DNA of 64,000 nt from Gimesia sp. (GCF_040219335.1 NZ_JAVJSQ010000026.1:176807-240806), one strand, 5' to 3'; shown: positions 35,469 through 45,148, counted from the stretch's first letter. The notes: generated by a model not told the origin, from the letters alone. Numbers and translations are program-made.

Positions 35469-36514
35469 TTGATTGGATTAGATGTTGTTTCAGCCAGGCA
35501 GCTGTCGAACAGTTCGGTCAATTCGCCAGGATCGAAGCCGGTACCGATCGCGACAATGCGGGTGCGGGGAGGACGTGTGCCCCAGTCGTCGAGAGGCGTC
35601 AGTTCGGTCCGACGGCCGACGGCCTGCAGCGCGTGTCGTTGCTCGGGAGCTTCTGAACAATAGACAATGCCTTTGCAGCGGTAGATTGAAGCGGGTAACT
35701 GTCGACGAACCATGGTCTCCAGTTTCTCAATGGAGAAGGGCTGGTCTGATTGATAGCTCCAGGTTGCGAACAGCTGGCTGGCGGTCTGTTGATCGCCGGC
35801 CAGTTCCGGATTCTGCTGTTGTGCTTCCAGGTGGGCCGGATCGAAGCGACCGACGGCCAGCAGGATCTCCAGCGGAACATCGCAGCGCTGTGCCTGCACA
35901 ATGCGAATCCGCTGCAGATGTTGACCGATCCAGTCCTCGATGACTTCCAGGTGCGTGGGGCCGACGAGATCAACCTTGTTTAAAAGAACCATGTCGGCAA
36001 AACCGATCTGCCGGAGTTTGAGGGCCGTCAGTTCCTCATTTTCGGCATGCGTGAAAATGGCTTCGGCATCAACGACACAAGTGATGCTGTCCAGCCGGAG
36101 TAGTTTCTCGTAGCGCGCGTTCAGGAACGTCATCACGATGCCTTCGGGTTCCGCCACGCCGCTGGCCTCGAGAATCACGTAATCGATGACATCATCACGG
36201 GTCAGCAGTTGTTCCAGCGAGTTGACGAGGTCATCACGAATTTCACAACAGACACAGCCGTTGGTCAGATTGATCGTGTTTTCCTCAACGCCTTCCACCA
36301 GTTCGGCATCGATGTTAATCGAGCCAAAATCATTGACCAGCACGCCGACGCGGAGACCATGTTCTCCGTTAAGAATCCGGTTCAGGAGTGTCGTCTTCCC
36401 GGCCCCCAGGAATCCGGTCAGGAGTGTCACGGGAACGGGATCACGGCCTGGAATTTCAATGGGGGTCAGGCGTGGTCCCGGGGCAAGAATGGGGCGTTCG
36501 TCTGCTGGCTTCAC
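35465..36514 (-). CDS. CobW/COG0523-family metal-chaperone GTPase
   Basis: 349 residues from GTG 36514. The P-loop TGFLGAGKTT is at residues 33-42, the signature metal-binding GCVCC at residues 86-90, and later SGVAEPEGIV, VDAEAIFTH and LLNKVDLVG complete the G domain. The C-terminal domain begins near residue 230. CobW-type GTPases deliver zinc, cobalt or other metals to client enzymes. The gene lies 72 bases downstream of a Tat-exported metallo-hydrolase on the same strand, so that metal enzyme is a plausible client. The client and metal are inferred. Confidence 0.93.
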   Translation of the reverse strand: MKPADERPILAPGPRLTPIEIPGRDPVPVTLLTGFLGAGKTTLLNRILNGEHGLRVGVLVNDFGSINIDAELVEGVEENTINLTNGCVCCEIRDDLVNSLEQLLTRDDVIDYVILEASGVAEPEGIVMTFLNARYEKLLRLDSITCVVDAEAIFTHAENEELTALKLRQIGFADMVLLNKVDLVGPTHLEVIEDWIGQHLQRIRIVQAQRCDVPLEILLAVGRFDPAHLEAQQQNPELAGDQQTASQLFATWSYQSDQPFSIEKLETMVRRQLPASIYRCKGIVYCSEAPEQRHALQAVGRRTELTPLDDWGTRPPRTRIVAIGTGFDPGELTELFDSCLAETTSNPIN

Positions 36515-36586
36515 GGTCTCTTTTCCTCTGCGCGAAACAGACCTGCTGCCGGGAGATCAGCGGGAGGTCTGGAAATCGGGTGTGCT

Positions 36587-38044
36587 TTACTGGCTGTCGT
36601 CATCCACTTTGATACCGCGGGCTTCGAGCATTTCCTTCGGATTGAGTGTAATGCCGGGCCACTTCTGCACCGGTTTGCGATAGGCATCGGGCGGATAGTA
36701 TTTATGCGGGTCGATTTCCAGTTCGCGGAGGAACTCAGACTGCTGTTTCTCACGCGGGAGTCGAGGAGTGGGCAGTATAATTTCCGCCGGCAGTTTTTCG
36801 CCCGGTTTGAGCAACCAGCGGGGATCCATCGAGGCAGGGGCTGCGCCATCGGGGAGCAGGGCTTCGCGGGACCAGATGGCATCTTTGGTGACGTTAATCA
36901 CCTGGACATCGGGGCCGGCAAACATGAACAGGCCATCCCAGTTGGAGCGGACTTCGGCAGTTGATTCGGCTTCGAGTGCGGGCCCTGCATATTCGTAATG
37001 GCAGATAGCGCCCATGCGAGGCTGTGTCTGTTTAAAGAGATAGCCGGCGGCATAATACATGGTGTGGAATATGTCGATCGTGTATTCCCAAAGTTCCGCG
37101 GGGGCTCCCAGTTTCATCGAAGAAAGCTGAGGCACATCGATGGTCCCTTCAGAGACGAAGACATCGACGCCTTTCCCGTATTTCGCAGAGAGTTCGTCGG
37201 GACGACCATCGCCGGTCCAGACAAAGGAGAGTCCTGCGTCTTCCCAGTCGAGTCGATAGGCGGAAGCACCATCTTTAACGTGGGAGCGGGGCCAGTGTCG
37301 GACGACGACGCCATCTTTGTTGTAGCAGATGCCGTTTTCTTCGCGCCAGTCAAACTCAGTGACTTCAATTTCCATGCCGTCGCCGATGGGGCAGGCGTTG
37401 AAGTTTTCCTCGTGCCAGCGGTTCATTTCCCGCATGTGTTTGACCATGTGCTTGATCCCCAACTCGGGGGTGCGACCGGAAGGTCCGTAAACCCGCAGCG
37501 GTGTATAACCGCCGGAGAATGCCCGGAAGGGATAGAAATAAGGCAGGTCAGCAAAGTGATCGGAGTGCAGGTGGCTGATGAAGATATCATTGATCAATGG
37601 CGCGGGAACCTGCATGGCAATGGCATTCGAAATACTGCCGTTTCCGAGATCAAAGAAAAAACGCCGGGGCTGGGCTTCGCCGGTTCCCAGTTCAACCAGG
37701 ATCGAAGTTCCGGACTGCAACCGCGTGGGAGGCCAGGGAGTACTACCCAGGAACGAGATCCGCATTTCGTTCTTCGGAAGAATTTCCGTGCCGGGCATGA
37801 ACACGTTGCGGTTCTTGATGGCCGGCCAGGGTTTGTAGTAATCAGGCAGGCTGATCCCGCCCCCCGGTCGTGCTCCGTACGGGTTTTTCATCTCACATTT
37901 ACCGTCACTGTCTGCAGCAGAGGAGATACCGGGAACGGAGGCCGCCAGTCCAGCACCTACCGCAGCAGCGCTACCTTTGAGGAAATTGCGTCTGCCCTGG
38001 GAATTGTCAGCTGGCTGTTTCTGTGGAGTCTCGTCGGCAGTCAA
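36587..38044 (-). CDS. Tat-exported MBL-fold hydrolase, GntH-like
   Basis: 485 residues from TTG 38044, chosen because GAGAGGAG lies six bases upstream; the extension to 38098 has no ribosome site. The N-terminus has a Tat signal (GRRNFLKGSAAAVGAGLAA, Arg18-Arg19). The metallo-beta-lactamase core shows FISHLHSDHFADLPYF and later FVWTGDGRP. The overall pattern resembles the MBL proteins annotated as GntH in guanitoxin loci, but no other guanitoxin gene is adjacent, so the function is unknown. It is followed by the CobW gene and probably forms an operon with it, suggesting metal delivery before export. Confidence 0.85.
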   Translation of the reverse strand: MTADETPQKQPADNSQGRRNFLKGSAAAVGAGLAASVPGISSAADSDGKCEMKNPYGARPGGGISLPDYYKPWPAIKNRNVFMPGTEILPKNEMRISFLGSTPWPPTRLQSGTSILVELGTGEAQPRRFFFDLGNGSISNAIAMQVPAPLINDIFISHLHSDHFADLPYFYPFRAFSGGYTPLRVYGPSGRTPELGIKHMVKHMREMNRWHEENFNACPIGDGMEIEVTEFDWREENGICYNKDGVVVRHWPRSHVKDGASAYRLDWEDAGLSFVWTGDGRPDELSAKYGKGVDVFVSEGTIDVPQLSSMKLGAPAELWEYTIDIFHTMYYAAGYLFKQTQPRMGAICHYEYAGPALEAESTAEVRSNWDGLFMFAGPDVQVINVTKDAIWSREALLPDGAAPASMDPRWLLKPGEKLPAEIILPTPRLPREKQQSEFLRELEIDPHKYYPPDAYRKPVQKWPGITLNPKEMLEARGIKVDDDSQ

Positions 38045-38489
38045 TGCTGTCTCCTCTCTGTCGTGTTGTGTGATGGTAATCGCGGTGAGAAAAGTCAATG
38101 AGGAGAAACATCGCAGGCTGGCTCAGTCGAGTTGTGTTTTGACGACGCAAATCGATGGGAGAAATACAGTTCCAGCTGAGCACCGTACCCATTGTTTCTA
38201 ACGGTAGTATTCGATTGTATCGGCTGTTGGAGGAGAGCACCAAACGTTTCTTGGGGATTTAGAAGAATCCCGGACAGAACTTACGGAGCCCTGCAGCGCG
38301 TCTCTTCTGGCAGTTTTAATCAGCGGCTACGGGAACCGCCTGCTGAAAATCTCCTTCTCGCTTTCAATTCGAATTGATACAAGGACAGTACAGAGGTATA
38401 CTCCACCCAACTCCATCACGAAACCTGACCGCGTACCGGTTCGGCCATCAGAATCACGCCGCAGAGAGACGAGCATAAAGCGAATACCG
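38045..38489. other. Intergenic region between divergent genes
   Basis: About 445 bases between the MBL hydrolase and the DUF3239 gene. I see no gene and no strong hairpin. It must contain promoters for both, but no clear -35/-10 pair is visible. Confidence 0.45.
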
Positions 38490-39044
38490 ATGATTAAGGT
38501 GAACTATAAAGTCTTGCTCCGCTGTTATCCCGGGGAAGTCATTTTTTATGTGGTCGGTGTCATCGTGGGGTTGGCCCTGATGACGGTGCATGCTGCACTG
38601 GGCGGAGCGATCGCCGGTGTTTCGGTGATCGCCTGCATCATGAATCTGAATTCCTGGAAAGGTCATTTCGCGCAGGGTGCGTTGTTACCTGCAATTGTGG
38701 TGAACCCGGATAAGGGGTTGATTGCGGTCGTCGCGGACATGGATGCCCAGGGAGGCCGCCCGTATCCGGTGGTCAAGATCGTCAAGCGACCGATTAAAAG
38801 TGCGACCGGTGCTCCGTTCAAGAAGGGGTCGCGGCTGGCGACAGTCGCCACATTTCATAACAGCAATATCGTGAGCAACAAGCGCTGGACCGATTTCAAT
38901 CCGATTGCCGTCAACTGTGCGACTGCCAGTCGAAAAATCATTAAACGGGCGATTAACGCCATCGATGAAGAAGAGTGGGAACTGCTGCTGAAAGTCGTGA
39001 AGAAGCTGGATCAACCTTACAAAGCGGGGATCTATCCACTCTGA
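38490..39044 (+). CDS. DUF3239-like membrane protein
   Basis: 184 residues. Two closely spaced hydrophobic segments (about residues 16-33 and 36-52, YVVGVIVGLALMTVHAALGGAIAGVSVI) are followed by a soluble domain (NPDKGLIAVVADMDAQGG, RLATVATFHNSNIVSNKRWTDFNPIAVNCAT). This layout matches the DUF3239 family as I remember it. The function is not known. It is the first of three closely spaced plus-strand genes (unknown membrane protein, VOC, DUF4253), 36 bases apart from the next. No signal peptidase site is evident. Confidence 0.75.
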   Translation: MIKVNYKVLLRCYPGEVIFYVVGVIVGLALMTVHAALGGAIAGVSVIACIMNLNSWKGHFAQGALLPAIVVNPDKGLIAVVADMDAQGGRPYPVVKIVKRPIKSATGAPFKKGSRLATVATFHNSNIVSNKRWTDFNPIAVNCATASRKIIKRAINAIDEEEWELLLKVVKKLDQPYKAGIYPL

Positions 39045-39080
39045 TGCCCCAGATCACCTGACACAGGGGAGGAAACGAGC

Positions 39081-39464
39081 ATGCGACCACAGCCGATGAT
39101 TGTTGTGAATGATGTCCCCGCCAGCAGTCGCTGGTATCAGAGTCTGCTGAATGTCGAAAGCGGACATGGCGGCGATGAGTACGAACAGCTGGTCCGCGAG
39201 GATGGCACGCTGATCCTGCAACTGCATCACTGGGACGTGCACGAACATCCCTTTCTGGGAGATCCCGAGGCATTGAAGGGGAACGGTGCCTTACTCTGGT
39301 TTGAAATTGATGATTTCACCGAGGCGGTCGCGCGGGCGAATTCGATGACTGCTGAGATTCTGGATGGGCCGCTGGTCAATCCAAATGCACAGCATCGTGA
39401 GCTCTGGGTTCGCGATCCGGACGGCTACACTGTCGTACTGGCGACGAAGTATGGCGATCTCTAA
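39081..39464 (+). CDS. VOC/glyoxalase-family protein
   Basis: 127 residues of a single VOC (vicinal oxygen chelate) module: VNDVPASSRWYQSLLNVESG at the start, LHHWDVHEHPF in the middle and HRELWVRDPDGYTVVLATKYGDL at the end. GGGGAGG lies upstream. VOC proteins range from glyoxalases to resistance and dioxygenase proteins, and a single module usually acts as a dimer; the substrate cannot be predicted. It sits between the DUF3239 and DUF4253 genes with short gaps, suggesting co-transcription. Confidence 0.88.
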   Translation: MRPQPMIVVNDVPASSRWYQSLLNVESGHGGDEYEQLVREDGTLILQLHHWDVHEHPFLGDPEALKGNGALLWFEIDDFTEAVARANSMTAEILDGPLVNPNAQHRELWVRDPDGYTVVLATKYGDL

Positions 39465-39521
39465 ACTCCCTCTATGAAGTTTTTGCCGGATTCTTTTTTC
39501 TTTCAACAGGATTTTCACCGT

Positions 39522-40196
39522 ATGACATTCACAACGATCAAGGTCTCCGGTGCGGAGGCAGTAGAACAGCTGAATGCGTTACGCGAACAGTATCCGCAAA
39601 CCGGACTATATCCGTTTTTGATCGGGTCGGATGAAGAACGGCAGAGGATCACGGAAGCTGCTGAATTTAATCAGGAGTCACCCGAGGAAATTATCCTGAT
39701 CTCGCAAAAAGTCAATCTGGACGAATGGGTGGCGGAACGTCGGGCGGAACTGGAAGAGTATGGATTTTCTGCCGATGAAATGCTGGGGGAATGGCCGGGG
39801 GACATATCCGAGAAGGGCTCCCTCAGCTTACACAAAGATGTTCTGTCGGGGAGAATTCATCCCGAAGTCTTTCTGGGACAGGTGCAGATCGAAAGTCCCT
39901 GGCAGCTTCCAGCGGCTTTAAAATATGGTGGCTGGAATGACTGCCCGGAACCGGAGGTTCAATGTGCCTTCCACCGTAAATGGCATTCCGAATATGGAGC
40001 GGAGATCTGTGGGGTCGCCGGGGATGTTATCGAATGCACAGTAGAGCGGCCTCCGCAAGATCAGGAATCTGCCCTGCGGCTGGCGTGGGAGCAGTACTGG
40101 TACTGTGCCGATATCGTGGATCAGGGGTGTGAAACTATCAATAATCTGGCCGCGACTCTGCTGAAATCTCCTTACTGGTTCTTCTGGTGGGATTAA
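39522..40196 (+). CDS. DUF4253 domain protein
   Basis: 224 residues from ATG 39522, preferred over 39474 because AGGA precedes it and the 39474 start has no ribosome site. The C-terminal half holds the DUF4253 pattern: WHSEYGAEICGVAGDVIECTV, RPPQDQESALRLAWEQYWYCADIVDQG and SPYWFFWWD. DUF4253 proteins are seen near polymorphic-toxin and contact-dependent systems and may be immunity or accessory proteins, but none of that context is visible here. It is the last gene of the three-gene run. Confidence 0.85.
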   Translation: MTFTTIKVSGAEAVEQLNALREQYPQTGLYPFLIGSDEERQRITEAAEFNQESPEEIILISQKVNLDEWVAERRAELEEYGFSADEMLGEWPGDISEKGSLSLHKDVLSGRIHPEVFLGQVQIESPWQLPAALKYGGWNDCPEPEVQCAFHRKWHSEYGAEICGVAGDVIECTVERPPQDQESALRLAWEQYWYCADIVDQGCETINNLAATLLKSPYWFFWWD

Positions 40197-40425
40197 GAGA
40201 AATCCCAGCGAAAGCCCTACCAGAACAGCCGGTGAGAACTATAATCGCGGGTGAGTTCGTTCTGGAAACGCGCTCTGTGAGGGGATCGTTGCCCACCTTC
40301 GGTGAGCAGGTAACAGACGTTTTCTGTTTCCGGTGGCAAGCGCCCTTCCGCTCAGATTTTTAATTCAATATACCAGCGGCTACTCCGCGCCGCTTAAATC
40401 TATATCTCCAGAGAATGGGCTGTCC

Positions 40426-41190
40426 ATGTCACGGGAAATCACGTCTGAAATCATTGCTTCGTTTTCCGAACCACTGGAAACTCATCCGATTTATGAGTCG
40501 ATGGCGACGCTGGAGGACCTGCAGCGGTTCATGGAACACCATGTCTATTCGGTCTGGGATTTCATGTCGCTGGTGAAGACGCTGCAGGGGATTGTGGCTC
40601 CCACGGGAGCGCCCTGGGTGCCTGTGGGCGATGGAAGTATTCGAAGGTTTATCAATGAGATCGTGCTGGAAGAAGAATGCGATGAAACCGCGGACGGCGA
40701 ATTCGCGAGCCATTTCGAACTGTATCAGACAGCCATGAATGAAGTGGGGGCCGACACCGGACCGCTGAAGGAATTTATCGCCATCGTCAAATCGAGCGGG
40801 ATCGAGAGTGCGCTGGCTCTCCCCTCTCTGCCCGAACCGTCGCGGCAGTTCACCACCAAAACCTTTGAGTTCATCGCCGATGGCGCGCCACATAAAATCG
40901 CGGCGGCTTTCGCTTTGGGGCGCGAACACATCATTCCCAGCATGTTCCGTGCAATCCTGAAGCAGACCGGCGTTTCAGAACAACAGGCGCCCGTGTTTCA
41001 TTACTATCTGAACCGGCACGTGGAACTGGATGGTGACTTCCATGCCCCGCTGTCACTGCGACTGCTCAACGGACTATGTGGGGGAGACGAAGTCAAAATT
41101 CAGGAAGCAATCACAGCGGCGCAGGAGGCCATTCAGGCCCGGCTGCAGTTGTGGGACGGCGTGCTGGAGAGCATTCAGGCATCGGTCTGA
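40426..41190 (+). CDS. DUF3050 heme-oxygenase-like protein
   Basis: 254 residues from ATG 40426. The sequence (HPIYESMATLEDLQRFMEHHVYSVWDFMSLVKTLQ, later REHIIPSMFRAIL and FHYYLNRHVELDGDFHAPL) matches DUF3050, an all-helical family with the heme-oxygenase-like fold, with conserved His/Glu positions that could bind a diiron or other metal centre. Heme-oxygenase-like diiron proteins include oxidases in natural-product pathways. It is 92 bases upstream of a nitrilase on the same strand and could be co-transcribed. The reaction is unknown. Confidence 0.85.
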   Translation: MSREITSEIIASFSEPLETHPIYESMATLEDLQRFMEHHVYSVWDFMSLVKTLQGIVAPTGAPWVPVGDGSIRRFINEIVLEEECDETADGEFASHFELYQTAMNEVGADTGPLKEFIAIVKSSGIESALALPSLPEPSRQFTTKTFEFIADGAPHKIAAAFALGREHIIPSMFRAILKQTGVSEQQAPVFHYYLNRHVELDGDFHAPLSLRLLNGLCGGDEVKIQEAITAAQEAIQARLQLWDGVLESIQASV

Positions 41191-41282
41191 AAATCTGGTA
41201 GCGACAACGACGTCGATGCTCTACAATCGGAGCGCCCGTTTGAATTCCCTTTCATTCCGTTCTCAACAGGTGGCGTTCCTAG

Positions 41283-42305
41283 ATGACTTACCCTGCATTC
41301 AAAGCCGCTCTCGCGCATGTTGCTCCCGTATTTCTCGATAAAGACCGGACGGTCGAAAAAGCCTGCTCGCTGATTCGCGAGGCGGCTCGTAACGGAGCGC
41401 AGATCATTGTCTTCCCGGAGACTTACATCCCGGCGTTTCCGGTCTGGTGCGCACTGCAGGCCCCCATTCATAACCACGATCTGTTCTGCGAACTGGCGGC
41501 GAATACGGTTCAGGTGGACGGACCGGAGTTGGCGACGATTGCTGAAGTTGCCAGGGAGTGCGGGATCTTCGTCTCAATGGGCTTCAACGAAGGGACGCAC
41601 GTCAGTGGCGGCTGCATCTGGAATTCCAACGTGCTGATCGGCGATGAGGGGACAGTTCTCAATCATCACCGTAAAATCGTACCCACGTTTTATGAGAAGC
41701 TGGTCTGGGCTCCCGGCGATGGGGCCGGCCTGGTGGTTAACCCGACACGACTGGGGCAGGTAGGGATGCTGATCTGCGGTGAGAATACGAATCCCCTGGC
41801 GCGGTTTACGCTGCTTGCCCAGGGAGAGCAGGTGCATCTCTCGACCTATCCGCCGGTCTGGCCCTCGCACGATCCTGCGGTACACGAGAACTATGATCTG
41901 AAAAACGCGATTCTGATTCGCGCGGGAGCCCACGCCTTTGAAGGAAAACTGTTCAACCTGGTGGCTGCGGGCTACCTGGATCGTGCAGCGCACGATCAAC
42001 TGGCCAGCCGGGATAAAGAGGCGGGCCGCATTCTCGATGCGAGTCCGCGGGGGATTTCGGTGGCCATCGGTCCCAGCGGCACACCCATCAGTGAGATTCA
42101 ACAGGCAGACGAAGGTCTGCTCTACGCGGACGTCGATCTGGCGTTGTGCGTGGAACCCAAACAGTTGCACGACCTGGTGGGTGGTTACAACCGCTTTGAT
42201 ATCTTCCAGCTGACCGTCGATCGCAGAGCGCAGCGGCCCGTGCGCTTCCACAACAATGGGGATGCTCCCGATACAGACGCGGATACGTTGACGTTCCATT
42301 CATGA
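41283..42305 (+). CDS. Nitrilase
   Basis: 340 residues of the carbon-nitrogen hydrolase superfamily, nitrilase branch. The catalytic triad is Glu46 (VFPETYIP), Lys131 (HHRKIVPTF) and Cys165 (LICGENTNPLARF). The Cys-Gly-Glu-Asn-Thr-Asn context is typical of nitrilases rather than amidases. It would hydrolyse an organic nitrile to carboxylate and ammonia in the cytoplasm. The gene follows a DUF3050 heme-oxygenase-like gene by 92 bases, an arrangement that could make and then hydrolyse a nitrile (inference). Nitrile substrate preference is not predictable. Confidence 0.92.
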   Translation: MTYPAFKAALAHVAPVFLDKDRTVEKACSLIREAARNGAQIIVFPETYIPAFPVWCALQAPIHNHDLFCELAANTVQVDGPELATIAEVARECGIFVSMGFNEGTHVSGGCIWNSNVLIGDEGTVLNHHRKIVPTFYEKLVWAPGDGAGLVVNPTRLGQVGMLICGENTNPLARFTLLAQGEQVHLSTYPPVWPSHDPAVHENYDLKNAILIRAGAHAFEGKLFNLVAAGYLDRAAHDQLASRDKEAGRILDASPRGISVAIGPSGTPISEIQQADEGLLYADVDLALCVEPKQLHDLVGGYNRFDIFQLTVDRRAQRPVRFHNNGDAPDTDADTLTFHS

Positions 42306-42327
42306 AGTTGATCGCGTCAACAAAAAG

Positions 42328-42359
42328 TGCCTCTGAATCCGCTCATGAATCCAGAGGCA
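42328..42359 (-). terminator. Terminator for the MscS gene
   Basis: Stem TGCCTCTG (42328-42335) / CAGAGGCA (42352-42359) with 16-base loop. On the minus strand it is followed by CTTTTTG, just downstream of the MscS stop at 42391. The plus-strand nitrilase ends 22 bases to the left and might also use it. Confidence 0.7.
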
Positions 42360-42390
42360 TGCTGTGATTTTTCTTAAGTGGCTGCAAGTG

Positions 42391-44013
42391 TTACTTGCTG
42401 ACCGTTTCGATTTTGCCGTTCCCTTTGGATGCATCTGTTGAGTAGACGTGAATATCCTGTTGAGGGAAGGGGATCGAAATGCCGGCCTGGTCGAAGCGGC
42501 GTTTGACTTCGCGAGTGACCGCGGTTTTCACGGCCCACCAGTCGGTGGTTTTGGCCCAGGGGCGACAGACGATGTTGACCGACGAATCGGCGAGGGCATG
42601 CGTCACCACGACCGCTTCGGGTTCGCGGAGAACGAGTTCCTGGTCTGCCAATACGTCGCGGATGATTTGTTCGGCCTGTTCGAAGTCATCACTGTACCCG
42701 ATACAGAACTCAAGATCGACGCGGCGAACCTTGTTAGCGGTGATGTTGGTGATCACGCCGTTCCAGATCGAGTTGTTCGGCACGTGAATGGTCTGGTTGT
42801 CAAAGGTGCGGAAGTTGGTGGAAACGAGGTTCATCTGTTTGACGGTTCCCGTGACGCCACCGGCGGTGACGACATCGCCGACATCAAAGGGACGGTTAAT
42901 CAGAATCATCAGACCGCTGGCAAAGTTACTCAAGGTTCCCTGCAACGCGAGACCGACGACCAGACCAGTGGCCCCGATGGCCGCGAGGACCGGGGTCATA
43001 TCGACTTCGAGTGCCGTCAAGGCGACTGCAAAACCGACGAGATAGATCACGTTACGAATCGTGCCGCTGATCAGGTTTTCGGCGAGCTGTGTCAAACGGA
43101 CCTTCCGTTCCAGCAGCCAGCTGATGACGGTCGAACCGATGCGGGCTACGACCCAGGTCAGAAACAGGATCATCAGAAATTTCCCGAGGTTCCAGCCCAT
43201 CCGCTGGCCTCCTTCTTTTGAAACAAACCAGCCTTTGATGCCCGACCAGGCCGCGCTGGCATCGGAGGTATCGAGTTCGAGACCGGAGACGGCGGCGATG
43301 TATTTACGATAGGTTTCAACGTCTCCTCCTTTGGCGGCCAGTGATGTGAGGACCACTTCCAGACGGTCACTCAGTGCGGTGCGTTCGTCCTGCAATCGAT
43401 TGATGTTCTGCAGGAATGCCGCTTTCATCGCTTCGGCGGATTGTGTAGTGGTGGCATTATCAGGCGTGCTTGTGCTGTCTGCTGTTGTTGCTGATTTTTC
43501 TTCCGTGGATGCAGTTGTTCCCTCTTCCGCTTTGGCGGGATCGGGCCTGGCTGCATCGACGGCGACATCCACGCCCAAAGTTTCCTGAGCTTGTTTCGTC
43601 AGTTCCTCTTCGGTCTGCCGGGCCTTTTCGTCGGCCATGTGCTGAACTGTTTCTGCTTTTTTCAGTGAATCGAGGGCCTGCTGATCATCGTTCGTGGCGA
43701 TGGCTTCGTTGGTTTTCTTGACCCCCAGCCGGGCCGCTGCAATCTGGCGGGCCTTGTTGCGCAGCAGTTCAAACCAGGCATTGGCTTCGACCTGCAACTC
43801 GTCTTTGGTCAGGGGGCGCACCATGATGCGCAGTTGATCGAGGGGGACCAGAGGGTCGATGGTAGTGACCGGTTTTAACTCTTTTACCGGTGACGGCGGT
43901 TCTGCCTGTTTTGCATCCGCTTTCTCTTTGGTTTCCTGGGCCTGGATCTGTGCCCCCGATAGAAAAACAAAACAGAAGAACACGATAAACAGTAACAGCT
44001 TTGGCAATCTCAC
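42391..44013 (-). CDS. MscS-family mechanosensitive channel with N-terminal extension
   Basis: 540 residues from GTG 44013, chosen because CGGAG lies six bases upstream and it places a signal segment (LLLFIVFFCFVFLSGAQIQAQ) at the N-terminus. The frame extends to 44139 without a start signal. An Ala/Glu/Thr-rich, coiled-coil-prone periplasmic domain (about 25-270) leads to several transmembrane helices. The pore-lining segment GATGLVVGLALQGTLSNFASGLMILI and the beta-domain (INRPFDVGDVV, FRTFDNQTIHVPNNSIWN) are canonical MscS. It protects against hypo-osmotic shock at the inner membrane. It is divergent from a methyltransferase. Confidence 0.95.
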   Translation of the reverse strand: MRLPKLLLFIVFFCFVFLSGAQIQAQETKEKADAKQAEPPSPVKELKPVTTIDPLVPLDQLRIMVRPLTKDELQVEANAWFELLRNKARQIAAARLGVKKTNEAIATNDDQQALDSLKKAETVQHMADEKARQTEEELTKQAQETLGVDVAVDAARPDPAKAEEGTTASTEEKSATTADSTSTPDNATTTQSAEAMKAAFLQNINRLQDERTALSDRLEVVLTSLAAKGGDVETYRKYIAAVSGLELDTSDASAAWSGIKGWFVSKEGGQRMGWNLGKFLMILFLTWVVARIGSTVISWLLERKVRLTQLAENLISGTIRNVIYLVGFAVALTALEVDMTPVLAAIGATGLVVGLALQGTLSNFASGLMILINRPFDVGDVVTAGGVTGTVKQMNLVSTNFRTFDNQTIHVPNNSIWNGVITNITANKVRRVDLEFCIGYSDDFEQAEQIIRDVLADQELVLREPEAVVVTHALADSSVNIVCRPWAKTTDWWAVKTAVTREVKRRFDQAGISIPFPQQDIHVYSTDASKGNGKIETVSK

Positions 44014-44225
44014 AATTAACTCCGAGGGTTGGAATAAAAAATCTGGTCGCGGGCCCGACTCTCCTGCGGGCACTCTAATGAATTCTGAGCGTCTTTGAGA
44101 GTGATTCTGATGAATTTTTCCAGAACACGGTGAATCCACTATCCCATCTTACGTTATATTTGTGCAGCCGTAAAATTTTTTGTGTCAAATCAACGGATTC
44201 CCATTTTTGAAAGTGACCTGCGCTC

Positions 44226-44963
44226 ATGACGACGAATTACGACCCGATTGCAGAGCAGTACAAACGGTCCAAGCAGATGCCGTGGCGGACATTTGTGGAA
44301 TGTTTTACGTTGATGGAACTGACGGGGAATCCCAGCGGTCTGTCCGTACTGGACATTGCCTGTGGTGAAGGTTTTTATACGCGAATGATTCGTCAGCGCG
44401 GTGCGGCCCGCGTGACCGGTGTGGATCTTTCCCAGGGCATGATCTCTCTGGCACAACAGCAGGAAGACGGGCACCAGCAGGGGATCGCTTATCTTGTGGG
44501 CGATGCACGTGAGCTGCCGGTTCAGGAAGAATACAACCTGGCGATCGCCGCATATCTGTTGAATTACGCACGCACGCGCGAGGAACTGCAGTCGATGTGT
44601 GACGGTATCGCGCGGGCGCTCAAGCCGGGGGGACGCTTCGTGACCGTCAACAGCAGCCCGGCGTTTCACTTTCCCGCGTCTCCCTCGTTTCGTCAGTTCG
44701 GCTTCGAAACCAAAGCGGTGGGCGACTGGCAGGAAGGAACGCCGATCACCTGGACGTTCCACCTGGAGGACGGTCCCTTCGACATTGAAAACTATTACCT
44801 GAGCGTCGCAACCCACGAAGCGGCTTTCCGCCAGGCCGGCTTTAGCGAAGTCCGCTGGCATCGGCCTCAACTCTCGCCGGAGGGCTTGCAGGATCAGACC
44901 GACGACTTCTGGTCGCTGCTGCTGGAGAACTCGCCGATTGCGTTTATTGAATGCGTGAAGTGA
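44226..44963 (+). CDS. Class I SAM-dependent methyltransferase
   Basis: 245 residues. Motif I is VLDIACGEGFYTRMI, followed by ARVTGVDLSQGMISLA (motif II) and YNLAIAAYLLNYA (motif III-like); the catalytic domain spans about residues 45-185. The C-terminal extension (GFSEVRWHRPQLSPEG) is variable in this group. No signal or membrane segment is present, so it is cytoplasmic, methylating a small molecule of unknown identity. It stands between the divergent MscS gene and the TerB-AAA protein with about 185 bases of gap on the right, so operon membership is unclear. Confidence 0.88.
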   Translation: MTTNYDPIAEQYKRSKQMPWRTFVECFTLMELTGNPSGLSVLDIACGEGFYTRMIRQRGAARVTGVDLSQGMISLAQQQEDGHQQGIAYLVGDARELPVQEEYNLAIAAYLLNYARTREELQSMCDGIARALKPGGRFVTVNSSPAFHFPASPSFRQFGFETKAVGDWQEGTPITWTFHLEDGPFDIENYYLSVATHEAAFRQAGFSEVRWHRPQLSPEGLQDQTDDFWSLLLENSPIAFIECVK

Positions 44964-45148
44964 TTTCAACACTGCGACACTCACATTCATAAAAGAATGA
45001 TCCGCACAGGTCCCGCCTCCGTTCTGCTCGAGTACTGTTGCCATCAAGGCGTGATGAATCATGCTTGGCGACTGCAATCCTGTCGAGTATTATAGAGTTT
45101 TCCTTCGACAGTATGTCATCTTTACAGACAACGGAGCCCTGACAGCGC

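Noticed and set aside
36587..38044. Complete guanitoxin biosynthesis cluster
   Set aside because: Only a single GntH-like MBL protein is present; no other gene of such a pathway is recognisable nearby.
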